From the NCBI GenBank assembly GCA_958296235.1, contig OY282457.1, positions 4,273,338 through 4,337,337 of the forward strand: DNA of 64,000 nucleotides, given 5' to 3'. Each line of letters starts with the position of its first letter. The first letter of the stretch is position 1. The notes beneath the pieces were generated by a model that searched no databases, was not told the DNA's origin, and saw only the letters and a program-made list of their open reading frames with translations. The position numbers and the translations under genes were made by a program. This DNA comes from an uncultured Candidatus Binatia bacterium (GTDB lineage: Bacteria > Desulfobacterota > Binatia > Bin18). Shown one piece after another: positions 15,841 to 24,614 of the stretch.

Positions 15841-16851
15841 TTACACTCCGCCGGACGCAGAAGCGTTCGGCAGGGCTTCTTGCTCCACCTCAAACCCGGC
15901 GGCTTCAACGAGTTGATGGGCGTCCTGGGCCTGCTGGCCCGGAGTGGTGAGATAGCCTTCGACAAAAATCGAGTTCGCCGGATAGAAGGCCAGGCCCGAC
16001 CATTGGCCGAGATAGAGTTCGCGGCCCGCAGCCATACGGATTTCGCTGCGCGGATTCAGGAAGCGCATCAGGCAGAGGGCCTTAAGCCCGTGAACGGGAT
16101 TGAAGTCCTTACGCGAACCGAGCGGCGTGCCGTCAATGGGATACAGGAAATTGACCGGCACAGAGTCAATGTCCAGCGCCCGGACGGCGTAGGCTAACTC
16201 AACGATGTCCTCGTCTTTTTCACCCATGCCGATAATGCCGCCGCTACACGTGGACAGCCCGGCTCGCTTGACGTTTTTGACAGTCTCAACCCGGTCCTCA
16301 TAGGTATGCGTTGAGCAGACCTCCGCGTAAAACTCACGGCTGGTGTTGAGGTTATGGTTGACCCAGCCGACGCCCGAGTCTTTGAGCGCACGGGCCTGGG
16401 GTTCGCTCATGAGCCCTAGAGAGACACAAATCTCCAGGCCGGGAAACTCGACTTTGATCTGACGTGTCGCCGCGGTCAGATGGGCAATATCGCGCTCACT
16501 GGGGCCACGTCCGCTGGCGACCATGCAATAGCGACGGGCGCCCGCCTGAGCGGCCCGGCGTGCGCCGGCAAGGAGTTCGTCCGTTGAGAGCAGGCGGTAT
16601 TTGTCAATCGGAGCCTTGGCTATGGAGGACTGCGAACAGTAATTGCAATCTTCCGGGCATAAGCCGCTGCGGGCATTTTGTAAGACACAAATCTTGACCT
16701 TCCGCCCAAAGAATTTTTCTCGCACAGTGAAGGCCGCCTGCAACAGGTCGGATAACTCCTCGTCGGTCGTGCGTAAAACAGCGAAGGCGTCTTCACGCGC
16801 TAGTAACTCGCCGGCTAATGATTGGGTCGCGAAGTGCGAGAAATTGTCCAT
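15841..16851 (-). CDS. bioB: Biotin synthase
   Basis: This 336-residue radical-SAM enzyme inserts sulphur into dethiobiotin. The SAM cluster motif CPEDCNYCSQ is present, as are YCMVASGRGPSERD, GGIIGMGEKDED and PVNFLYPIDGTPL, all standard for BioB. It is the last gene of the bioF-A-D-B operon, 41 bases after bioD. The start is ATG 16851 with AAAGGGAA before it; the frame extends a few codons further to a TTG. Confidence 0.97.
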   Translation of the reverse strand: MDNFSHFATQSLAGELLAREDAFAVLRTTDEELSDLLQAAFTVREKFFGRKVKICVLQNARSGLCPEDCNYCSQSSIAKAPIDKYRLLSTDELLAGARRAAQAGARRYCMVASGRGPSERDIAHLTAATRQIKVEFPGLEICVSLGLMSEPQARALKDSGVGWVNHNLNTSREFYAEVCSTHTYEDRVETVKNVKRAGLSTCSGGIIGMGEKDEDIVELAYAVRALDIDSVPVNFLYPIDGTPLGSRKDFNPVHGLKALCLMRFLNPRSEIRMAAGRELYLGQWSGLAFYPANSIFVEGYLTTPGQQAQDAHQLVEAAGFEVEQEALPNASASGGV

Positions 16852-16892
16852 ACTTTCCCTTTCCGTCAAAACGTATTGAGCAGGACTCTGCT

Positions 16893-17600
16893 CTATCCGA
16901 GCAGTCCGGGAAGATCAACTGCTGTGGAGAACAGCGCGCTCAGCGCCGCGCGGTCCCGGTCGATATCTTCACTTAACGAAAGATGAGGAATACTACCCCG
17001 ACACCGGACATCGGTCAGGCCGGCCAGGGTTGCGGCGTTGGTTGTGATGGCGTCATCCGTGGTCGGGGTCGGATGGTTGAGGATATAGCCGGCCAGGGGT
17101 AACGCGCGGCTTTGAATACAATGCAGCGTCAGCAAAGTATGATTCAACGCGCCCAGCTTTGAGCCGACCACGACGAGAATCGGGATGCCGAGATCGCGGG
17201 CCAGGTCGGCAAATAAATAGCGACCCACGAGCGGAACCAACAAGCCGCCGGCGCCCTCTACCAGCGTCACATCGTGTTGGTCGGCAATCGTGTGAAACAC
17301 CTCGATAATTCGCTCCGGCTGAACAGTCACGCCTGCCTGCTCGGCCGCGACGCTCGGGGCGACCGGCGGGGAAAAACGGTAGGGGCACACGGTCTCAAGG
17401 GGGAGACTGCTCCGGGCATAGTCGGCCAGACGACAGGCGTCGGCCGGGTATAAGACCCCGGCTCGTCTGTCGCAGCCCGTTTCTGCCGGCTTGAGCACGC
17501 CCACCCGCTTGCCCTGGGCGGTCAGGGCCGCGGCAATGCCACAGCCGACCAGGGTCTTGCCGATGCCGGTATCCGTGCCGGTGATAAACAGGCTGGTCAT
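16893..17600 (-). CDS. bioD: Dethiobiotin synthetase
   Basis: This 235-residue ATP-dependent carboxylase forms the ureido ring of dethiobiotin. The P-loop is ITGTDTGIGKTLV, LKPAETGCDR carries the substrate lysine loop and VEGAGGLLVPL the conserved glycine-rich turn. The start overlaps the bioA stop as ATGA, showing translational coupling. Confidence 0.97.
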   Translation of the reverse strand: MTSLFITGTDTGIGKTLVGCGIAAALTAQGKRVGVLKPAETGCDRRAGVLYPADACRLADYARSSLPLETVCPYRFSPPVAPSVAAEQAGVTVQPERIIEVFHTIADQHDVTLVEGAGGLLVPLVGRYLFADLARDLGIPILVVVGSKLGALNHTLLTLHCIQSRALPLAGYILNHPTPTTDDAITTNAATLAGLTDVRCRGSIPHLSLSEDIDRDRAALSALFSTAVDLPGLLG

Positions 17601-18952
17601 GTAACGGTCCGAATGGCGGTGTGGACGACATCGAGCAGGTGTGACAACTCAGCCTCGGTAATGCTGAGCGGCGGCATGAGAATAATGATGCTGCCCAACG
17701 GCCGAATCATCACGCCGCGCTTGCGCGCTTCCCGGATAACCCGAATGCCGATCTTCTCGGCGGGATCATAGGCGATTTTTTTATCTGGATCGCGCATCAA
17801 TTCAATACCGACCATCAGGCCCCACTGTCGAATGTCGGCTACGTGGGGGAGGGCGGCAATATCGCCCTGGAGGCGTTGGGTCAGCAGGGCAATCTTGGGT
17901 TGTAAGCGCTCAAGGACCTGCTCTTCGGCAAAAACCTCCAGGCTGGCCAGGGCCGCGGCACAGGCCACGGGATTGCCGGTATACGTATGGCCATGAAAGA
18001 AAGTTTTGAACTCTTCATAGGGCGCGAGAAAGGCGGAAAAAATTTCCTCGGTGGCCAGGGTGGCCGCCAGCGGCAGATAGCCGCCGGTAATGCCCTTGGC
18101 CACACAGAACAAGTCCGGGTTGATAGCGGCATGTTCGCAGGCGAACATTTTCCCGGTGCGACCAAACCCGGTGGCCACCTCGTCACAGATGAAGAGAATG
18201 CCGTGCTGACGCGTGAGCTGTCGCAGGGTGCGTACATATTCGACCGAATGCGCCCACATCCCGGCCGCGCCCTGCATGAGAGGTTCTATAATCACGGCTG
18301 CCAGCTCGGCATGCTGCCGGGCGAGTGTGTGTTCGGCTTCTGCCTGGGCCGCGGCCAGCGCCTGCTCGGCCGACATGCCGCGCACAAAGCGAAACACATG
18401 CGGCGGGGTCAGCCGGACAGCGTCTGCCAAAAGGGGTCGATAAAAGTGGTGAAAGAGTTCGGAGTAGCCCACGCTGACCGCGCCCAGGGTATCGCCGTGG
18501 TAGGCTTCGACTAATGAGGCAAATTTCGTGCGTCGGGTTTCTCCGCGCAACTGCCAGTACTGAAACGCCAGTTTGAGCGCGATTTCCGTGGCGGTGGCCC
18601 CAGCGTCCGAATAGAACACGCGGGTCAGCCCGGACGGTGCCAGCTCAACCAGTTTTTTCGCCAGCAGGATGGATGGGATATTGGCCAGCCCGAGCATGGT
18701 CGAGTGCGATATCCGGTTGACCTGCTCGGTAACGGCCCTGTTGAGGCGGGGATGGGTATGGCCATGAACGTTGCACCATAACGACGAGACCCCATCCAGA
18801 TAGCGCCTGCCGTTGACATCAATCACATAATTGCCCTCACCTCTGGCAATAATAATCGGGTCTTCCTGCAACCAGTCTTGCATCTGGGTAAACGGATGCC
18901 ACACATAGGCATGATCCCAGGCTTTGAGGTCTGCGTACGAGGGGGCGCTCAT
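17597..18952 (-). CDS. bioA: Adenosylmethionine-8-amino-7-oxononanoate aminotransferase
   Basis: This 451-residue class III PLP aminotransferase makes 7,8-diaminopelargonate. HPFTQMQDW at the N-terminus is characteristic of BioA, the PLP aspartate is in FICDEVATGFGRTG and the Schiff-base lysine in VAKGITGGYLPL. The start is ATG 18952, overlapping the bioF stop; the open frame extends upstream only as antisense-like residues within bioF. Confidence 0.97.
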   Translation of the reverse strand: MSAPSYADLKAWDHAYVWHPFTQMQDWLQEDPIIIARGEGNYVIDVNGRRYLDGVSSLWCNVHGHTHPRLNRAVTEQVNRISHSTMLGLANIPSILLAKKLVELAPSGLTRVFYSDAGATATEIALKLAFQYWQLRGETRRTKFASLVEAYHGDTLGAVSVGYSELFHHFYRPLLADAVRLTPPHVFRFVRGMSAEQALAAAQAEAEHTLARQHAELAAVIIEPLMQGAAGMWAHSVEYVRTLRQLTRQHGILFICDEVATGFGRTGKMFACEHAAINPDLFCVAKGITGGYLPLAATLATEEIFSAFLAPYEEFKTFFHGHTYTGNPVACAAALASLEVFAEEQVLERLQPKIALLTQRLQGDIAALPHVADIRQWGLMVGIELMRDPDKKIAYDPAEKIGIRVIREARKRGVMIRPLGSIIILMPPLSITEAELSHLLDVVHTAIRTVT

Positions 18953-20121
18953 CGAATCCCGACCTCCTTGCCGGCCGCGGCAAACGCGTCCAGCGTGCGT
19001 GACAGATGGTCCTGGGTGTGGGTTGCCATCGGGGTCACGCGGATACGTGAAGTTCCTTCTGGAACGGTTGGCGGGCGGATGCCGTGGGCAAAGACGCCAC
19101 GCTGGAGGATGGCCTGGGCTACGGCCATAGTTGCACGCGCCTCGCCGATGATGACCGGCAGAATCTGCGAGCGGGTCGCGCCCAGCGTATAGCCGAGCGA
19201 GCAGAGACCGTCTGACAGAAACGTGGTGTTGTCCCACAACCGCTGCCGGCGTTCAGGCTCCTGCTCCACGATATCGAAGGCAGCGAGGACCGCCGCCGCA
19301 ATCGCGGGCGGAATCGCCGTGGTATAGATGAAGCTCCGCGCCCGATTCACCAGCCAGTCAATCAACTCGTGACTGCCGGCCACAAAGGCCCCCATACAGC
19401 CCAGGGCCTTGCCCAAGGTGCCCATCTGGATATCGACCTGTCCGGTCAGACCGAGTTCTTCAACCAGGCCACCGCCGTGCGGTCCGAACACGCCGGTTGC
19501 GTGGGCCTCATCAACCATCACCCAGGCGTCATACTGCCGGGCCAGGCCAACAATCTCCGCCAGTGGGGCCAGGTCACCGTCCATGCTGAACACGCTGTCC
19601 GTCACAATCAGGCGCTGGCCGGTCGGTGGACACTTCTTCAGCAATTCATCCAGATGCGCGGTGTCAGCGTGACGATAGACTCGGATATCGGCCCGCGACA
19701 GGCGGCAGCCGTCAATGATACTGGCGTGGTTCAGACTGTCGCTCAAGATCGTATCGTCCGGTCCCATCAGGGCCGACAGCACCCCGATATTGGCGTGATA
19801 ACCTGTGGGAAAAACCAGGGCAGCTTCTGTTTTTTTGAGTGTCGCAAGGCGGTGTTCCAACTCGTGATGAACATCCATTGAACCGGAAATCAGGCGCGAA
19901 GCGCCACTGCCGCAGCCATAGCGCTCAATCGCCTCTTGGGCCGCCTGCTTGAGGGCTGGGTGGTTGGCTAACCCCAGATAATTATTGGAAGAAAACAGCA
20001 ACACCTCTTGGCCTTCAAGGACAATGGCGGCGTCCTGCGCGCTCTCAACTGCACGCAAGCGGCGGTACAAGCCATTTTCTTTCACCTCGGCCAGACGGGC
20101 GGTGAGTATATCTTTACGCAT
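18949..20121 (-). CDS. bioF: 8-amino-7-oxononanoate synthase
   Basis: This 390-residue PLP enzyme condenses pimeloyl-ACP/CoA with alanine. Key motifs are FSSNNYLGLANHP, DSLNHASIIDGCRLS, VDEAHATGVFGPHGGG and the PLP lysine in GTLGKALGCMGAF. It is the first gene of the biotin operon. No bioC or bioH is present in the window, so pimeloyl supply must come from elsewhere. Confidence 0.97.
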   Translation of the reverse strand: MRKDILTARLAEVKENGLYRRLRAVESAQDAAIVLEGQEVLLFSSNNYLGLANHPALKQAAQEAIERYGCGSGASRLISGSMDVHHELEHRLATLKKTEAALVFPTGYHANIGVLSALMGPDDTILSDSLNHASIIDGCRLSRADIRVYRHADTAHLDELLKKCPPTGQRLIVTDSVFSMDGDLAPLAEIVGLARQYDAWVMVDEAHATGVFGPHGGGLVEELGLTGQVDIQMGTLGKALGCMGAFVAGSHELIDWLVNRARSFIYTTAIPPAIAAAVLAAFDIVEQEPERRQRLWDNTTFLSDGLCSLGYTLGATRSQILPVIIGEARATMAVAQAILQRGVFAHGIRPPTVPEGTSRIRVTPMATHTQDHLSRTLDAFAAAGKEVGIR

Positions 20122-20197
20122 GCGCGCTCATACTGCCGGAAATCACTTCGGGCGGCTACCCTTTTGAGAATACGGGCAAAAGGTGGTACGAGGAACT

Positions 20198-20635
20198 ATG
20201 CTTTCTCCTGTTGAAAAACTGAATGCGGCCCTGCGCGAAAACCGGCCTGAAGACTACATCACTCAGGCGCACCAAGAGATTGGTTTGCGGCCAGTGCGGT
20301 TTGGTCCTGGTACGTCCGAATGGGAATGGGACGCCAGCCTCCTGCGCGTGTTGAATCCGTTCGGCTATGTGGCCGGCGGTTATCTGAGTGTTTTTGCCGA
20401 CGAGTTGCTGAGCAGCGCAATCGGATCGGTCATGGACGAAGGCGAATTTGCCACGACCGCGGAGCTGAAAATCAGTTTTCTCAAGCCAGTCAAAAAGGGT
20501 CTGGTCAAGGGAGCCGGCAAGGTCCTGCGCAAGGGCCAGCGGGTCGCCTTTGTTGAAGCGACCATACGCAATGCGCAAGATGAAGTCGTTGCCACGGTGA
20601 GCAGTACGTGGACCGTGGTGGCAACAAAAGGGTAG
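20198..20635 (+). CDS. PaaI-type hotdog thioesterase
   Basis: This 145-residue protein has one hotdog fold. GYVAGGYLSVFADELLSSAIG is the central helix with the family's G-G-x-x-x-x-x-D/E pattern, and TAELKISFLKPVKKG and VAFVEATIRN are the following strands. Such proteins hydrolyse acyl-CoA thioesters. The start is ATG 20198 after GAGGAAC. It is divergent from bioF and may be read with the NTF2-like and oxidoreductase genes downstream. Confidence 0.85.
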   Translation: MLSPVEKLNAALRENRPEDYITQAHQEIGLRPVRFGPGTSEWEWDASLLRVLNPFGYVAGGYLSVFADELLSSAIGSVMDEGEFATTAELKISFLKPVKKGLVKGAGKVLRKGQRVAFVEATIRNAQDEVVATVSSTWTVVATKG

Positions 20636-20738
20636 GGGTTCCTCGTGTCATCTCGCTGAGTGGTGTGATACGGAGACAAAACCCCTCAACTCAAACGAAT
20701 GAGCCAAACTGACCTGAGAGCAAAAGGAGATCAGCGTT

Positions 20739-21185
20739 ATGGGTATTGTCGAACGGTTCCTGGAATATGCACAAGCCTTTGAAGATGCGTATGACAGCGA
20801 TGACTGGTCGCTGCTTGAGCCTTATTTCACCGAGGACGCGGTGTACGATTTCATTGCCGGGCCACCCCTGGGCGGACGACACGAAAGTCGGGCCACGATC
20901 CTGAGCGATTTTCAGGCTGCGGTGAATGGCTTCGACCGTCGCTTTACCTCGCGTCGCGTTGATCTCATTGAGGGGCCAATGGAAAGGAACGGCGAGGTCT
21001 GGATGCGCTGGGCGGCGACCTACACCCTGGACGGCGCGCCCGACTGCCGTATAGAGGGCGAGGAACGGGCCGTCTTTGAGGGCGACCGCATCAGTCTGCT
21101 GGAAGACAAAGTCTCTGACGAGGAATGCCAGCGTCTGGGCGCATACCTGGAAGCGCACGGCGGCAAGCTGAAACCAGTCGATTAA
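20739..21185 (+). CDS. SnoaL/NTF2-like protein
   Basis: This 148-residue protein has the NTF2-like fold, with ALFEDAYDSDDWSLLEPYFTEDAVYDF-type features at the N-terminus. The catalytic or ligand-contact residues cannot be assigned. AAAGGAG lies before the ATG. It ends 41 bases before the luciferase-like oxidoreductase gene, so the two are probably one transcript and may act on the same substrate. Confidence 0.75.
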   Translation: MGIVERFLEYAQAFEDAYDSDDWSLLEPYFTEDAVYDFIAGPPLGGRHESRATILSDFQAAVNGFDRRFTSRRVDLIEGPMERNGEVWMRWAATYTLDGAPDCRIEGEERAVFEGDRISLLEDKVSDEECQRLGAYLEAHGGKLKPVD

Positions 21186-21226
21186 GAAACGCCAGGTAGA
21201 ACCGCTACACAACAGGAGGGTGTGTT

Positions 21227-22315
21227 ATGCAAATCGGGACAATCGCGCTCTTTCAACGCTATGGCTATGACGACAGTGTGACGGACAGTCAGGTCTACCG
21301 GGAAGAATTGGCTCTGGCCGCGCAGTTAGAGGAACTCGGCTATGATTCGCACTGGTCTGTGGAGCATCATTTTGAGGACTACTCCTTTTGCCCCGATAAC
21401 GCCGTCTATCTGGGCCATCTGGCGGCCCTCACCACACGGCTCAAGCTGGCCACTGGCGCGGTAATCGTGCCGTGGAATACGCCGCTGCGTTCAGCCGAGA
21501 AGGTCGCGCTGTTGGACGAGCTGTCAAACGGCCGGGTGATTTTTGGTATGGGTCGCGGCTTGTCACGCCGTGAGTATGACCAGTTCGGTATTGATATGGA
21601 CACTTCGCGCGAGCGCTTCGACGAAGCCGTGCCCATGATTCTCAACGCCCTGGAGACCGGCATTATTGAGGGCAACGGCAAATACTATCAGCAACCGCGG
21701 GCGCCGATTCGTCCCAAGCCCACGCGGACGTTCAAGGGCCGCACGACCCAGGTGGCGATGTCGCCCGATTCGGCCCTGGAAGCGGCCAGGCACCGCGCCC
21801 AGATGATGGTCTTCACCCAAAAGTCGATTGAGGAGCACAACGCGGATTTTGAGCCCTATCGGGCACTGTTTCGTGAACTCCACGGCATTGATGCCCCTCC
21901 GCCCATGATGGCCGGCATGTCTGTCTGCCACGAAGACGCTGGTCGGGCCGAGGAACTGGCCCACAAGTATATCGCCGGCTATCTGCTGTCAGCCATGCAC
22001 CATTACGAGCTCATGGGCGACCACTTCAAAAATGCCAAAGGCTACGAAGCCTATGGCGACGCCGTGGATACGCTGCGTGAATTGGGCCTTGAGGGCATGG
22101 CCGAGATGTATGTCAACGCACAGGCCTGGGGCACTCCGCAGCAGATTCTGGATAAGCTGTCCCACTGGCGAGCGGTGGTCGGACGGTTTGATCTGATCTT
22201 CGGCTTTCGCGGAGCCGGGATGCCGTATGAAGACGCCGAGCGCTCCCAGCGTTTAATCGCGCAAAAGGTCATTCCCGAACTCCGGCAATGGGACGTTGAA
22301 GCAGAGGCGGCCTAG
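21227..22315 (+). CDS. LLM-class flavin-dependent oxidoreductase
   Basis: This 362-residue bacterial-luciferase-like monooxygenase contains EELGYDSHWSVEHHFEDYSFCPD near the N-terminus (typical of the alkanal monooxygenase-like group). KVALLDELSNGRVIFGMGRG and the C-terminal PQQILDKLSHWR follow. It needs reduced FMN or F420; the substrate is unknown. AGGAGGGTG lies before the ATG. Its 3' end marks the left edge of accessory island 1. Confidence 0.9.
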   Translation: MQIGTIALFQRYGYDDSVTDSQVYREELALAAQLEELGYDSHWSVEHHFEDYSFCPDNAVYLGHLAALTTRLKLATGAVIVPWNTPLRSAEKVALLDELSNGRVIFGMGRGLSRREYDQFGIDMDTSRERFDEAVPMILNALETGIIEGNGKYYQQPRAPIRPKPTRTFKGRTTQVAMSPDSALEAARHRAQMMVFTQKSIEEHNADFEPYRALFRELHGIDAPPPMMAGMSVCHEDAGRAEELAHKYIAGYLLSAMHHYELMGDHFKNAKGYEAYGDAVDTLRELGLEGMAEMYVNAQAWGTPQQILDKLSHWRAVVGRFDLIFGFRGAGMPYEDAERSQRLIAQKVIPELRQWDVEAEAA

Positions 22316-22319
22316 GCTG

Positions 22320-22490
22320 TTGAAGAAGAAAATCACATACACGGATGAGCCCTTGGGCGATATCCAGGTTGTGGAGGATTTTCTGCCCCCACCGGAGCAG
22401 TTCATTTTTAAGGAGGACGAATCCAAAGTCACAGACGACAAATGTGTGGAAAGAGAGTTGGCGAAACGAAGGAGCAGAAAGGTAAAGGCT
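22320..22490 (+). pseudogene. Truncated CopG-type antitoxin N-terminus
   Basis: Reading from TTG 22320, the first ~35 residues (KKKITYTDEPLGDIQVVEDF followed by LPPPEQFIFKEDESKVT) match the standard N-terminus of BrnA/CopG-like antitoxins. After KVT the expected ribbon-helix-helix sequence is replaced by unrelated residues. The frame then runs without a stop into the next gene, so this is either a broken antitoxin or an N-terminal extension captured by it. Confidence 0.5.
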
Positions 22491-23099
22491 ATGCGTCCTG
22501 GTGAAGTCAAATCAGACAAGCAAGCGTTTAGTCAAATCCTCCGCCGTCTTGAAGACGATGTTGGGACGATACTTCAGCTCGTCTCGAAGGGTAAGAAAGT
22601 AGGGCATTTTCCAGCCACTGCGCCTTTTTGGGCGCTCTTGCGTATGATGTTCCCGATTGCCGAAGCGGTGGGAGACTTGATCTATCGCGATAATAGCACG
22701 GTGCAGAATCTGCAATCCGTACTCGAAAATGAGTTTGAGGCGGTGCGATCTGGGTATCGAGGAAAGGCAGCTATCCTGACTCTTCTGTTTCGACACTCAT
22801 TGACCCATACAGATGAACTGCGGAGGCTGGTTATAGGACAGAGAGAAGTAGGATGGTCGGTTAGTTGGTCTGAACAAACAAGCCATCTGAGTCTGTTGAA
22901 CGTCCCTGGGATTGATGTCATTCGTTTCGATACCACAGCGTTCTACGAAGACCTCGTTGCTGTGTGCCACAGCGCAATGGGCAAGCCGTGGAATAATCAG
23001 GTTATGAAGAGGTATAACGGGTGGCTCACGTTTGACCTGGATCAGAAGGGAAAAACCAGAATCATCAAGAGTGCTATTGCCGAGCTAACCAATCTATAA
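22491..23099 (+). CDS. Hypothetical protein with HEPN-like RxxxxH motif
   Basis: This protein of about 202 residues is largely helical and of unrecognised family. ILTLLFRHSLTHTDELRRL contains Arg-x4-His in a helix followed by a charged residue, as in HEPN-domain RNases such as those of abortive-infection and toxin-antitoxin systems. ATG 22491 with AAAGG before it is the likely start, although the frame is open upstream through antitoxin-like sequence. The HEPN proposal needs a structure-level comparison; as a plain annotation it is a hypothetical protein. Confidence 0.5.
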   Translation: MRPGEVKSDKQAFSQILRRLEDDVGTILQLVSKGKKVGHFPATAPFWALLRMMFPIAEAVGDLIYRDNSTVQNLQSVLENEFEAVRSGYRGKAAILTLLFRHSLTHTDELRRLVIGQREVGWSVSWSEQTSHLSLLNVPGIDVIRFDTTAFYEDLVAVCHSAMGKPWNNQVMKRYNGWLTFDLDQKGKTRIIKSAIAELTNL

Positions 23100-23230
23100 A
23101 GACCGATACAGCCAACGTTCTTCGGCCCCTCCGTAATGAGCCGCACAGCGCCCTTACCTCCATAATCCCTCTCCGAGCCGGTCCATTCCGGGCCGATGCT
23201 TACTTGTCTCACCACAAAAAATCTAAGGTA

Positions 23231-23291
23231 TTGACAAGAAAAAATAAATCCTTTATTATGCTCCCATTGTAAGTTACCTTTGGGAGCATAA
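23231..23291 (+). promoter_or_regulatory. Strong promoter with a perfect 11-base inverted-repeat operator
   Basis: TTGACA (23231-23236), 17 bases, then TATTAT (23254-23259) is a near-consensus sigma-70 promoter. Overlapping the -10 and covering the start of transcription, TTATGCTCCCA (23256-23266) and TGGGAGCATAA (23281-23291) are perfect inverted arms 14 bases apart. The HTH gene starts four bases later, so autoregulation is likely; an RNA hairpin that hides the start is the alternative. Confidence 0.8.
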
Positions 23292-23294
23292 AGA

Positions 23295-23711
23295 ATGGAA
23301 AAAAGACAAGCGTCAGTAAAGGCGAAGCTGGAAGTCATCCAAAAGACGCTCTCGAAGCTTGGTCTGGAATCTGGACCAGCCCACTTAGCCAGGATTTTCG
23401 GCGTAGCGCAGTCTTCGATATTTCGTTGGCTCAACGATGAAGCGCAGCCAAGAGGGAAGCAGGCAGACCTTATTGATCTGTTGTACCGAACCGCCCGTGA
23501 AGCAAGAGCTGGGAACTTAAAAGCTGAGGAAATTCTGAAAAAACTTATCAGTCCAGATGGTCTTGGGATTATGGCTGGTGCCGCCGTCAGTAGACTAGTG
23601 CCCGGTATTAGTCTCTTGAGCTTCGGGCTCCTCGGAGTAGTCGCCGCGGCCGGCCTCAGCTGGCTCCTGTCTGGCTCCGACAAAGAATACGAAGATGCTG
23701 ATGAAGAGTAA
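23295..23711 (+). CDS. Small membrane-anchored HTH protein
   Basis: This 138-residue protein has an N-terminal helix-turn-helix (SGPAHLARIFGVAQSSIFRW, about residues 27-46) and a helical middle. A hydrophobic, glycine-rich segment of about 35 residues (MAGAAVSRLVPGISLLSFG and onward) ends near an acidic tail. A DNA-binding head on a membrane segment is unusual. It sits right behind a strong promoter carrying a perfect inverted repeat and may control the YaaW-like pair that follows. Codons are more AT-rich than in the flanking core genes. Confidence 0.7.
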   Translation: MEKRQASVKAKLEVIQKTLSKLGLESGPAHLARIFGVAQSSIFRWLNDEAQPRGKQADLIDLLYRTAREARAGNLKAEEILKKLISPDGLGIMAGAAVSRLVPGISLLSFGLLGVVAAAGLSWLLSGSDKEYEDADEE

Positions 23712-23729
23712 CCTGGATAGGGAGGGTGT

Positions 23730-23910
23730 ATGTACGCGGCTCACGCTAAAGTCCGCATGCAGCAGCAAGCGTGGTCGTCAGCGAATTTGCCGTTCAAAGG
23801 GGCAGACCGTATCTCGGCGTCTTGAAGGGCACTGGCGCGACTACGTGGTCGTGGCTGATGGTCAAGTAGTCACGTGTGGCAAGCGATACCGACGGATTCG
23901 TCGGGGTTGA
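23730..23910 (+). pseudogene. Probable frame-broken small gene
   Basis: GGGAGG precedes ATG 23730, but the frame stops after about 30 codons. Plausible protein sequence continues in other frames (ASVVVSEFAVQRGRPYLGVL, then HWRDYVVVADGQVVTCGKRY ending at 23910). The pieces read as one small protein of about 60 residues broken by two indels. I recognise no family; it could also be chance. Confidence 0.3.
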
Positions 23911-23945
23911 GGCAATGAGTCATCCGTAAGCAAAGGAGCAGTGAT

Positions 23946-24614
23946 ATGGAACTTGTTCGCGTACTGCGAGAATCGTCCAACGAAGATTTAGGGCCATTGG
24001 TATCATATTTGACAAAGCCCATTACAGAGACGCTTTCCAAGGAAGCAAAATATCAAAGATATTATCCCGATCATGCTAAATATGTAGACCAGATCGCCCA
24101 TGAGATAAGGCTTTTTGGTGGGAGTACTTTTGTCAATAAACCTCGCGGTGAAGGACCACCCTATAAAGAGATCGTGCAAGACGTAGCGACCAAACTGGGA
24201 GTGGATTGCGATTATGATTTGGTTGAACGAGTTGAGATGAAAATCATAGAGGAGATATTCGACCGGAGCTTAAAGGGGATGAGCGATAAAAAGAAAGAGG
24301 AAATAAAGAAAGAGGAAATCCAGAAGGCTTTTAAGGAAGAAGGGGCCAAAAATTTAGATTTTAGTGCTGGCTATCCTATGGCTCTTCTGGTGGCCAATGG
24401 TATAGCAAAAAAGGTATTGGGCCGCGTGATAGGCGGAATAGGTGGAAGAGTTATCACTAGCCTTGCTGGGCCTATCGGTTGGGTAATAACGGGGATATGG
24501 ACGGCGATCAGCATTGCTGGACCGGCATATCGAGTGACTATCCCTTGCGTCTGTCATGTGGCCTATCTGCGTCAAAAAATACAGGCCCGCAAGGACTTTG
24601 GAGACGGCGAATGA
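23946..24614 (+). CDS. YaaW-family (UPF0174/DUF3944-like) protein
   Basis: This 222-residue protein resembles E. coli YaaW. LFGGSTFVNKPRGEGPPYKE matches the HFGGDSIANKLRGHG region and PAYRVTIPCVCHVAYLRQ matches SAYRVTIPAVLQIACLRR. Between them lies a charged helical region and a glycine-zipper segment (RVIGGIGGRVITSLAGPIGW) that could insert in membranes. The biochemical function is not established. AAGGAGC precedes the ATG. Its stop overlaps the start of the next gene as ATGA, so the two products are made together. Confidence 0.8.
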   Translation: MELVRVLRESSNEDLGPLVSYLTKPITETLSKEAKYQRYYPDHAKYVDQIAHEIRLFGGSTFVNKPRGEGPPYKEIVQDVATKLGVDCDYDLVERVEMKIIEEIFDRSLKGMSDKKKEEIKKEEIQKAFKEEGAKNLDFSAGYPMALLVANGIAKKVLGRVIGGIGGRVITSLAGPIGWVITGIWTAISIAGPAYRVTIPCVCHVAYLRQKIQARKDFGDGE

